The notes below the pieces were generated by a model, which had not been told where the DNA came from, did not search any database, and saw only the letters and a program-made list of their open reading frames with translations. From assembly GCA_003554505.1 (NCBI GenBank), contig PWGS01000256.1, positions 1 through 6,722 on the forward strand: a DNA stretch of 6,722 nt. Direction: 5' to 3'. The stretch comes from Desulfonatronospira sp. GTDB lineage: Bacteria > Desulfobacterota > Desulfovibrionia > Desulfovibrionales > Desulfonatronovibrionaceae. Below, piece after piece: positions 1 through 5,934 of this stretch; positions within the stretch are counted from its first letter, which is position 1, and each line of letters starts with the position of its first letter. The position numbers were made by a program, and so were the translations under genes.

Positions 1-2979
1 CTCAAGCTGGAACTGGCCCTGCTGGAACATGTACGCGACGTACAGGGCGAAGGGATTGCCCGCAGGATTAACCAGCACCTGGGAATTTTGGTAGACAGCG
101 TTGGCATCATCACCTGCTATACTATATCAGGTGTCCAAAATTCCCAGAAACAGGAAATCCTGGACAGGCATATCCTCTCCGACCCTGTACTGCATAAGCC
201 GGCCTTTACCCCCATGGCCGCTGACTTCGACTGGATAATCGAGGTGGGATTCAAACCGGGCGTAACAGACAACGAAGGCCGCACCGCGGCCAGGGCCCTG
301 CAGCAGGCCCTGAAAGAACCAGGTCCCGACATCCGGGTCTACACCAGCAGGCAGTACCTCATAAACGCCCGCCTGGACCGGGAACAGGTCACGAGGATCG
401 CCAGGGATCTCCTGGCCAACGAACTCATCCACCGCTATGAAATAAAGGATCATCAGGAATGGTCAAGCAGGCCGGGCTTTACCCCGGTGGAGGCAAAGGT
501 CACCGGGATTCCCAGCGACGAAGTCTCTGCAGTCACCCTGGAAAATTTGAGCGATGAAGACCTCATGCAGCTCAGCCGGGAAATGGTCCTGGCCCTGAGC
601 CTTGAGGAGATGCATACCATCAGGGATTATTACCTGGATGAACAGGTCCGGACCATAAGGCAGAACCTGGGCCTGCCCCGGGATCCCACGGATGTGGAAC
701 TGGAATGCCTTGCCCAGACCTGGTCCGAGCACTGCAAGCACAAGATCTTCAACGCCCGCATTGACTATCACAATGCTGAAACCGGGCGCAGAAGCACCAT
801 CAACAGCCTGTTCGACACGTACATAGCCTCCAGCACCCGGGACATCCGCAGGCAGAAAAAGGACCAGGACTTCTGCCGCTCTGTTTTCAAGGACAACGCC
901 GGGGTCATAGCCTTTGATCAGGATCTGGACGTGTGCATCAAGGTGGAGACCCACAACAGCCCCTCGGCACTGGACCCTTACGGCGGGGCCCTGACCGGCA
1001 TAGTCGGGGTCAACCGCGATCCCATGGGCACCGGTATGGGGGCGGACCTTCTGTGCAACACCGATGTCTTCTGCTTTGCCTCGCCTTTTTATGACCAGCC
1101 CCTGCCTCCGCGGCTCCTGCACCCCATGCGGGTCATGGAGGGCGTGCGCGAGGGAGTGGAGCACGGGGGCAACAAGTCCGGCATCCCCACAGTCAACGGG
1201 GCCGTGGTCTTTGAGCCGAGATACCTGGGCAAACCCCTGGTTTTCTGCGGCACCGTGGGCAGCATCCCGGCCAGGATCAACCATAAGCCTGGTTATGAAA
1301 AAAAGGCCATGCCCAGCGACCTGATCGTCATGACCGGCGGGCGTATCGGCAAGGACGGCATCCATGGAGCCACTTTTTCCTCCGAGGAGCTGCACTCCGG
1401 CTCCCCGGCCACCGCCGTGCAGATCGGAGATCCCATCACCCAGCGCAAGATGTACGACTTTATCATCAGGGCCAGGGACCTGGGCCTGTACAACGCTATT
1501 ACCGACAACGGCGCCGGGGGGCTTTCCTCTTCAGTGGGGGAGATGGCCGAGGACACCGGGGGGTGCGATCTGGATCTGAGCCTGGCCCCCCTTAAATACG
1601 ACGGACTGCGCCCATGGGAGATACTTCTTTCCGAGGCCCAGGAGCGCATGACCCTGGCCGTGCCTCCGGACAGGCTGCAGGAATTCATGGACCTGGCCCG
1701 GGAAATGGACGTGGAGGCCACGGTGCTTGGCAGCTTCAACGACCAGGGCAGTTTCATGGTCCGCTACGGGGACCGGGTGGTGGGATGCCTGGACATGCAT
1801 TTTCTGCATCACGGCCTTTCCCGTATGCATCTGGAAGCCGTATGGAACCGCCCCGACCTGCCCTGTCATATCTCTGCGGACCTGGATGAGTCCCGGGCCG
1901 GGGATCTTTTGCTGGACATGCTCTCCCGGCTCAACATCTGCTCCAGGGAATACATTATCCGCCAGTACGACCACGAGGTCCAGGGCGGCAGCGTCATCAA
2001 ACCCCTGGTGGGGGCAAACCGGGACGGCCCCGGGGACGCGGCGGTGATCCGCCCGGTACTTTCCAGCGACAAAGGACTGGTTATCTCCAACGGGATCTGT
2101 CCCAAATACAGTGATCTGGACACCTACTGGATGATGGCCAATGCCATTGACGAGGCCGTGCGCAACAACGTGGCCGCAGGCGGAGACATGCGGCATATGG
2201 CCGGCGTGGACAACTTCTGCTGGTGCGACCCGGTGCAGTCCCCAAAGACCCCGGACGGGCACTACAAGCTGGCCCAGCTGGTGCGGGCCAACCAGGCCCT
2301 GGCGCACTTCTGCCGCGGATACGGAGTGCCCTGCATCTCGGGCAAGGATTCCATGAAAAACGACTACATGGACCAGGACCTGAAAATATCCATCCCGCCC
2401 ACGGTGCTCTTCTCGGTGATAAGCGTTATCCAGGATATAAACCTGTGCCTGAGCAGCGACTTCAAGGCCCCGGACCAGGATATCTATGTGCTTGGACTGA
2501 CACGCGACGAACTGGGGGGAAGCGAGCTTGGCTACCACCTGGATCTCCAGGGCGGCCAGGTCCCTCAGGTGGACATGCTGGCCAGCCGCCTGCGCTACCA
2601 CACCTTTCACCAGGCGGCATCAAAGCGCCTGGCGAGCGCCTGCCACGACCTCTCAGACGGCGGCCTGGGGGTTGCCCTGGCGGAAATGGCCATAGGCGGG
2701 CGTATAGGGGCCAGCGTGGATATCTCCCTGGTCCCGGCCAGGCCCGGGGACCTGCCCTGGTGGAAAATACTTTACAGCGAATCCGCAGGACGCTTTATTG
2801 TCACCGCCCCCAGCCGGAACAGACAGGAGCTGCAGGATATGTTCAAGGGCCGGTTCCTGGCCCGCATAGGGCGCACCCCCAGCGGATCTGAGCTGGAGAT
2901 AAACATGCAGGACAGGACACTGTGCAGGCTGGACGTAAGCCGCATGGCCAGGGCCTGGCAGAAGACCCTGGACTGGTAG
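1..2979 (+). CDS. purL: Phosphoribosylformylglycinamidine synthase, fused PurS-PurL type (5' end outside window)
   Basis: This ATP-dependent enzyme converts FGAR plus glutamine-derived ammonia to FGAM in cytosolic de novo purine synthesis. The frame is open from base 1, and the residues before the first in-frame TTG (88) already look PurS-like, so the true start lies upstream; 992 residues are visible. In visible numbering, two PurS-like units (about 1-70 and 76-150) precede the linker motif WSEHC (241-245) and the catalytic-site VETHN (His318, equivalent to His72 of Thermotoga PurL). GGNKSGIPT, GGRIGKDGIHGA, GDPIT and LSEAQERM complete the first synthetase half. QYDHEVQGG, GDAAVIRP (678-685), VRNNVAAGGD, SGKDSMKND and HDLSDGGLGVALAEMA (882-897) mark the second, pseudo-symmetric half. 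The protein ends without a class I glutaminase domain, so a separate PurQ must supply ammonia. The usual HNHPS is HNSPS here, which I believe is normal for this clade. It converges on the next gene with a 13-bp gap. Confidence 0.96.
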   Translation, partial: LKLELALLEHVRDVQGEGIARRINQHLGILVDSVGIITCYTISGVQNSQKQEILDRHILSDPVLHKPAFTPMAADFDWIIEVGFKPGVTDNEGRTAARALQQALKEPGPDIRVYTSRQYLINARLDREQVTRIARDLLANELIHRYEIKDHQEWSSRPGFTPVEAKVTGIPSDEVSAVTLENLSDEDLMQLSREMVLALSLEEMHTIRDYYLDEQVRTIRQNLGLPRDPTDVELECLAQTWSEHCKHKIFNARIDYHNAETGRRSTINSLFDTYIASSTRDIRRQKKDQDFCRSVFKDNAGVIAFDQDLDVCIKVETHNSPSALDPYGGALTGIVGVNRDPMGTGMGADLLCNTDVFCFASPFYDQPLPPRLLHPMRVMEGVREGVEHGGNKSGIPTVNGAVVFEPRYLGKPLVFCGTVGSIPARINHKPGYEKKAMPSDLIVMTGGRIGKDGIHGATFSSEELHSGSPATAVQIGDPITQRKMYDFIIRARDLGLYNAITDNGAGGLSSSVGEMAEDTGGCDLDLSLAPLKYDGLRPWEILLSEAQERMTLAVPPDRLQEFMDLAREMDVEATVLGSFNDQGSFMVRYGDRVVGCLDMHFLHHGLSRMHLEAVWNRPDLPCHISADLDESRAGDLLLDMLSRLNICSREYIIRQYDHEVQGGSVIKPLVGANRDGPGDAAVIRPVLSSDKGLVISNGICPKYSDLDTYWMMANAIDEAVRNNVAAGGDMRHMAGVDNFCWCDPVQSPKTPDGHYKLAQLVRANQALAHFCRGYGVPCISGKDSMKNDYMDQDLKISIPPTVLFSVISVIQDINLCLSSDFKAPDQDIYVLGLTRDELGGSELGYHLDLQGGQVPQVDMLASRLRYHTFHQAASKRLASACHDLSDGGLGVALAEMAIGGRIGASVDISLVPARPGDLPWWKILYSESAGRFIVTAPSRNRQELQDMFKGRFLARIGRTPSGSELEINMQDRTLCRLDVSRMARAWQKTLDW

Positions 2980-2992
2980 CCCGGGCATACTT

Positions 2993-4009
2993 TCAAGGCT
3001 TTTGCCGGCTGAGCGCCTGACTTTCAAGAAGCCTGGTCCTGACCTCCAGGCTGGCCAGGGACTCCATCTCTTCGCTTTTGTTCATGGCCCCGGCAATATC
3101 GCCGGCCAGACAGGTCAGCCCGTGCCCGTCCATGCATATGCTGTCACATTCCCTGGCCTTCTCCCCTACAGCCCTGGCCAGGTCCCTGCTGCCGGGCTCC
3201 ATTGCCTCTACCCGGCCAAGGCCTTGCAGGGCCGCCCTGGCCTCGAACAGATCCTTTTTTTTGAAAAGAGTTCCGTCACCTGCACGGCTCAGGGCCAGAA
3301 GGTTCACCGGATGGGGATGGGCCACAGCCCGGGCCTTTTCCTGGCGCAGGTATATCTCCAGGTGCATGCCGCTTTCAATGGACGCGGGCCCGCCTGCAAG
3401 CGTCCTTCCGCTTTCCAGTCCCATTACGCTCAGGTCCCGGGCTTCAAGAGCACCCTTGGAGCATCCAGAGCGGGTAATGAGCACCAGTTCCCGGCGCCGC
3501 AGGCTCAGGTTGCCGTTGCAGCCGCTGAAAAGCCCGCGCTCCCAGCCGCGCCGGCCGGCAAGCACCAGGGACTGGATATCTTCCGGAGAAAAGTATTTTT
3601 CCACTCCGCTTTCCAGGGGTCTCTCTTCCAGCACCGGCTTTATGTCCACTACAGGGGTTTTATCCACCACTTCCAGGGGATGCACCACCAGCCGACAGTC
3701 ATGAATCTCCAGTATCTTCACCTGGTGCAGGCCGATGGGATTGGGCCGATGCGGGGATCTGGTGCAGAACACTCCATGCAGGGGCCTGGCCGGATCATTT
3801 CTGGGGCGCACCCGGTAGACATCCCTGCGGGCCAGGTGCATCCAGGTCAGGATAATCACTTCCTGCCCCTGCCTCAGGCGATGCAGAGCGGGAGCATACT
3901 CGGGATCAAGCTCTATGGTGCAGGCAGGCATATCTCCGCGTCCCTGCCTGGGGCAATCCGCCGGATCAAGATAGCTGGTCCTTGCCAGGCCTATGCTTTT
4001 AATATTCAT
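2993..4009 (-). CDS. Fusion protein: TrmO/TsaA-like tRNA methyltransferase domain + class II aldolase/adducin domain
   Basis: A single 338-residue frame joins two unrelated domains. Residues 1-130 match the TsaA/TrmO (UPF0066) beta-barrel: IGLART near the start, GVFCTRSPHRPNPIGL (79-94) and the TPVVDIKPV tail (118-126). In TrmO this fold uses SAM to N6-methylate t6A37 of certain tRNAs. The additional C-terminal domain of E. coli TrmO is absent, as in short archaeal homologues. Residues 145-325 match class II aldolases (FucA/AraD/adducin fold): GNLSLR (166-171), ITRSG (178-182), Glu212 in PASIE, HPH (His231, His233) and His296 in GHG. Spacing of Glu212, His231, His233 and His296 mirrors the FucA catalytic Glu73 and zinc ligands His92, His94 and His155, so this half looks catalytically competent. 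The substrate cannot be read from sequence; sugar-phosphate cleavage or epimerisation are family options. The ATG at 4009 follows a modest AGGG about 7 nt upstream. It is last in the leftward cluster, 65 bp after the preceding stop. Confidence 0.9.
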   Translation of the reverse strand: MNIKSIGLARTSYLDPADCPRQGRGDMPACTIELDPEYAPALHRLRQGQEVIILTWMHLARRDVYRVRPRNDPARPLHGVFCTRSPHRPNPIGLHQVKILEIHDCRLVVHPLEVVDKTPVVDIKPVLEERPLESGVEKYFSPEDIQSLVLAGRRGWERGLFSGCNGNLSLRRRELVLITRSGCSKGALEARDLSVMGLESGRTLAGGPASIESGMHLEIYLRQEKARAVAHPHPVNLLALSRAGDGTLFKKKDLFEARAALQGLGRVEAMEPGSRDLARAVGEKARECDSICMDGHGLTCLAGDIAGAMNKSEEMESLASLEVRTRLLESQALSRQKP

Positions 4010-4074
4010 GGAGTTGCCCTGTTTGTTCAGCGAACTCTCCTGCCCTGGGCCTGGACCTCTCAGCCATTAACACC

Positions 4075-4416
4075 TTATACAGCAGACAGCCTGCGGGTAT
4101 TTTTTCGCAGGTCGTGAATCTTTTTACGCAGGATGTCTCTTTCTTTGCGCCTGCTTTTGGGCAGCTTCAGTCTTTGGTCCTGAAGTTCCTTCATTCTGGT
4201 TTTCAGGCTTTTGATCTGTTCCTTGTAGGCGCCGGACCTGCCTCCTTCTTCCTGGCTCATCCCCAGAACTTCCTTGATGGAAGACAAAAGTTCTTCTTTG
4301 CTCATCCCGGAAGCTCCGCTTATCTGAGGGATCTTGTCTATGCAGAGCTGACGAAGCTCCTTGGCTGTCATTTTATCCAGGGGTTTTTTCAGTTCCAGGT
4401 TGATTTCCTCGCTCAC
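4075..4416 (-). CDS. Small protein with Rho-N/SAP-like N-terminal module and basic coiled coil
   Basis: This is a 113-residue, highly charged protein. Residues 12-52 (LDKMTAKELRQLC...ISGASGMSKEELLSSIKEVLG) have the helix-turn-helix pattern of the Rho N-terminal helical module (Rho_N, related to SAP/LEM folds): 'L..M...ELR' followed by 'G.SGM.KEELL..I'. Residues 62-112 are rich in Lys, Arg and Glu in heptad-like spacing and should form a basic helical or coiled-coil tail. There is no signal peptide or membrane segment. The likely role is binding of DNA or RNA, by analogy with other short Rho_N-domain proteins; no enzymatic motif is visible. The start is GTG at 4416, fixed by a near-perfect AAGGAGGT 4 nt upstream. 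It begins 26 bp after the DciA-like gene stops, so translation from a shared mRNA is likely. The function is inferred from the fold only. Confidence 0.78.
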   Translation of the reverse strand: MSEEINLELKKPLDKMTAKELRQLCIDKIPQISGASGMSKEELLSSIKEVLGMSQEEGGRSGAYKEQIKSLKTRMKELQDQRLKLPKSRRKERDILRKKIHDLRKNTRRLSAV

Positions 4417-4420
4417 AGTG

Positions 4421-4428
4421 ACCTCCTT
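4421..4428 (-). promoter_or_regulatory. Strong Shine-Dalgarno site for the Rho_N-like gene
   Basis: Read on the minus strand this is AAGGAGGT, a near-complete complement to the 16S 3' end, followed by CACT and then GTG at 4416. It decides the GTG start, since no ATG lies close to it, and it sits inside the 26-bp gap after the DciA-like gene. Confidence 0.8.
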
Positions 4429-4442
4429 GAAAAGTATTGGTT

Positions 4443-4889
4443 TCAGGTATTTTTCTTAAAATATTCTACATACTTGGCATAGCATCTGGCAATAGTAGAG
4501 CCTTCAGGGAAAGCATCCAGCAGGCCTCCCAACTGCTCCGGGCGCCTGGGTTCAAGCCCGGCCCCGGCATTCTTCACCAGAGGAACATCCAACGGGGTTC
4601 TGCCCTTTAACAGCTCTACACGCAGGTTGTCAAAAAGAACCACCCCGCAAAATTCATTTACTCTTTGGAGCAATTCTTCCTGTTGAAAAGTAAGTTCCTG
4701 AATGACTATGGAATCCTGGGCCCCCAGGATCAAGGTCCTCTTTTTGCGGCCCAGAGGACTGGCCAGGTCTGCAAGATCATCTCCCACAATCCGGCGCCAG
4801 TTTTCACAGATTTTGGTGAAAAGGTAATGCTCGCCTTCCGGGTCATGCCGCTTGAAAAAATTATCAAGTAAATTGTTTACCGGCTTCAT
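4443..4889 (-). CDS. DUF721 / DciA-like protein (putative replicative helicase loader)
   Basis: This is a 148-residue protein from ATG at 4889. Residues 21-95 carry the DUF721 pattern: a helix leading to 'ENWRRIVGDDLADLASPL' (29-46), then 'TLILGAQDSIVIQEL' (52-66), 'LLQRVN' and a final beta strand 'NLRVELL'. Members of this family include DciA, the ancestral bacterial loader that helps deliver DnaB helicase. The domain resembles the KH-like fold of DnaA/DciA N-termini and acts on DNA in the cytoplasm. The C-terminal 50 residues are not conserved in any way I recognise. The start is uncertain: an in-frame TTG at 4925 would add 12 residues (PRRAQGLKIQF...), with an AGG-like site upstream, while the ATG has only a distant AAGG. 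I prefer the ATG because the added segment looks non-domain. Downstream it is tightly linked to the Rho_N-like gene. Many distant DUF721 proteins lack proof of helicase loading. Confidence 0.8.
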   Translation of the reverse strand: MKPVNNLLDNFFKRHDPEGEHYLFTKICENWRRIVGDDLADLASPLGRKKRTLILGAQDSIVIQELTFQQEELLQRVNEFCGVVLFDNLRVELLKGRTPLDVPLVKNAGAGLEPRRPEQLGGLLDAFPEGSTIARCYAKYVEYFKKNT

Positions 4890-5056
4890 GAACTGTATTT
4901 TAAGACCTTGTGCCCGCCGGGGCAATACCTGAAAATCCCTACAACCCCATCTGGTCCGTAAAGGGCTTTCATTTAAGGTTTACACCTTCGTTGAGCCAAG
5001 GTATGAAGACGGGCAGCAGAGCTTCAACCTCATGCCCCTGATATGAAGACCGGGCT
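4890..5056. other. Intergenic gap with imperfect 40-bp-spaced direct repeat
   Basis: Between the RdgC-like stop and the DciA-like start there is no convincing gene. The plus strand reads tatgaagacgggc at 5002-5014 and tatgaagaccgggc at 5042-5055, with cttca at 5022-5026 able to pair with tgaag in either copy, giving two mutually exclusive 5-bp stems. A separate small minus-strand hairpin AAGGT-GTAA-ACCTT lies at 4974-4987. None is followed by a U-run, so none is a standard intrinsic terminator. A possible minus-strand TTGCCC/TAAAAT pair with 17-nt spacing ends almost at the ATG at 4889. It would give a nearly leaderless mRNA and is weak evidence for a promoter. Confidence 0.35.
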
Positions 5057-5671
5057 TTAGGCCATAACAGAAGCCTCCCCTTCATCCAGCAGCTTTTTCT
5101 TCTGTTCTTCCAGAAGGCAGCCGGCCAGAAAATACGGGGTCTGAGGCTCAAGATTCAGTTCAAAGCTCTGGGAGAATTGATCTTCAAAAAGTTGTCTGAC
5201 CTTGGGCGATACAGAACACAGATAAACCAGGTGCCTGGAGACATCCCATACCACGTCGAAGACCGCCGGCACAGGCAGAGTTTTGCCCATAAGGGTCTGC
5301 TTTACCCTGTCTTTGATTTCCGTTTTCTGGTCCCGGGTGATGAACTTTTTTCCCCTGGATTCCTGCTCGCGGCGGGCGTCCTCCAGGGCCAGGCGGAAAT
5401 ATTTCTTCATAACCGCCGGCGGGATGCGGCGAGTGTCAAGACGCAGTGCGAATGCCAGGTAATGCCCCTTGTGGGGGCTTGCAGAATGCCAATTACTGTC
5501 CAGGAGATCGTCGAAACACACCCAGCCGAAACTCCTTTCATCGCTGGTCTGATCAATCTCCCTGAAAGCATTGTTTTTAAGCCGCTGCGGGACTTCCTTC
5601 AATAGTTCGTCCGGGACTTTTTCCACAATACGATACCTGGTCAGACTGACGCTGGAACTAAGTATTCCCAA
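5057..5671 (-). CDS. rdgC: RdgC-like recombination-associated protein, short form
   Basis: This is a 204-residue protein resembling RdgC, a nucleoid-associated protein that in gamma-proteobacteria forms a ring around dsDNA and restrains RecA. The pattern along the sequence fits the family: 'SLTRYRI' beta strand (9-15), 'DERSFGWVCFDD' (44-55), 'LRLDTRRIPPAVMKKYFRLALE' region (77-98), a charged helix with ITRDQKTEIKDRVKQTLM (111-128), 'TLPVPAVFDVVWD' (131-143) and a 'SPKVRQLFEDQF' helix (155-166). Escherichia coli RdgC is about 300 residues, so this version lacks the C-terminal third. A frame open to a clean TAA and a conserved-looking end suggest a clade form rather than a truncation. It starts at TTG 5671, supported by AAGGAG 8 nt upstream. 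It is first in a leftward series with the DciA-like, Rho_N-like and TrmO-aldolase genes. The role is inferred from family resemblance. Confidence 0.8.
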   Translation of the reverse strand: MGILSSSVSLTRYRIVEKVPDELLKEVPQRLKNNAFREIDQTSDERSFGWVCFDDLLDSNWHSASPHKGHYLAFALRLDTRRIPPAVMKKYFRLALEDARREQESRGKKFITRDQKTEIKDRVKQTLMGKTLPVPAVFDVVWDVSRHLVYLCSVSPKVRQLFEDQFSQSFELNLEPQTPYFLAGCLLEEQKKKLLDEGEASVMA

Positions 5672-5679
5672 TGCAGGTT

Positions 5680-5685
5680 CTCCTT
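5680..5685 (-). promoter_or_regulatory. Shine-Dalgarno site for the RdgC-like gene
   Basis: On the minus strand AAGGAG is followed by 8 nt and then TTG at 5671. This selects the TTG as start codon; there is no ATG in frame nearby that also has a ribosome binding site. Confidence 0.7.
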
Positions 5686-5699
5686 ATGTTGAATCTATG

Positions 5700-5721
5700 T
5701 CTTTGGCTTTCTCGCCAAAGA
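5700..5721. promoter_or_regulatory. Perfect 8-bp inverted repeat in the divergent region, leader or operator of the RdgC-like gene
   Basis: TCTTTGGC (5700-5707) and GCCAAAGA (5714-5721) are exact reverse complements separated by 6 nt (tttctc). The element lies 14 nt before the Shine-Dalgarno of the RdgC-like gene. A poor minus-strand promoter candidate (TTGAAG at 5748-5743, TATATC at 5727-5722, 15-nt spacer) would place the transcription start within the repeat, which would fit an operator. On the plus strand a perfect TATAAT lies directly beside it (5724-5729) but has no good -35. No U-run follows on either side, so it is not an intrinsic terminator. Function unproven. Confidence 0.4.
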
Positions 5722-5934
5722 GATATAATGCCCTGACTCGATCTTCAAGGCAAATTTTTTTCTGAAACGCTGCTGCCGGGTAAGAATGAAAGTAAACATT
5801 ACCATGACCATGCACTTTAGAAACGAAGAGGTGTCTTTGCAGGGTTAACCGTCTAAAACCAATGGCGTTTTTTTTCAACGATTAAAAATCAACCGACAAC
5901 AATTAACACTTAAAATTTTACCAAGGAATTAATA
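5722..5934. other. Remainder of AT-rich divergent intergenic region between rdgC-like and GH57 genes
   Basis: This stretch is clearly richer in A/T than the flanking genes and holds T-runs at about 5754-5761 and 5868-5875. It should contain the promoter of the GH57 gene. A TAAAAT at 5911-5916 is the best -10 candidate, but no matching -35 is evident. A minus-strand open frame (5684-5878) starting at TTG without a Shine-Dalgarno has no recognisable protein features and is not called as a gene. Confidence 0.4.

Noticed and set aside
463..2610. Long minus-strand open frames (463-1395 and 1531-2610) opposite purL
   Set aside because: They are antisense to well-conserved PurL motifs, carry no recognisable domain, and arise from the GC-biased third positions of the sense gene.
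2947..2959. Palindrome GCCAGGGCCTGGC near the end of purL, considered as a terminator
   Set aside because: It is within the coding sequence, has a three-base loop, and lacks a following T-run.
4086..4110. Hairpin CTGCG/CGCAG with an A-rich loop near the end of the Rho_N-like gene, considered as a terminator
   Set aside because: It lies inside the coding region before the stop codon and no U-run follows it on the minus strand.
3002..4117. 371-codon plus-strand open frame covering the TrmO-aldolase gene
   Set aside because: The translation is low-complexity, rich in Pro, Gly, His and Gln, with no motifs, while the minus strand shows two clear domains with catalytic residues. It is a shadow frame.
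4969..5151. 60-codon minus-strand frame overlapping the end of the RdgC-like gene
   Set aside because: It overlaps RdgC-like coding sequence in another frame, has no ribosome binding site, and its product resembles no family I know. Its non-overlapping part is the repeat reported in the gap.
5684..5878. 64-codon minus-strand frame in the divergent region
   Set aside because: It has a TTG start without a Shine-Dalgarno, has no protein features, and covers the dyad and probable promoter area. It is more likely non-coding leader.
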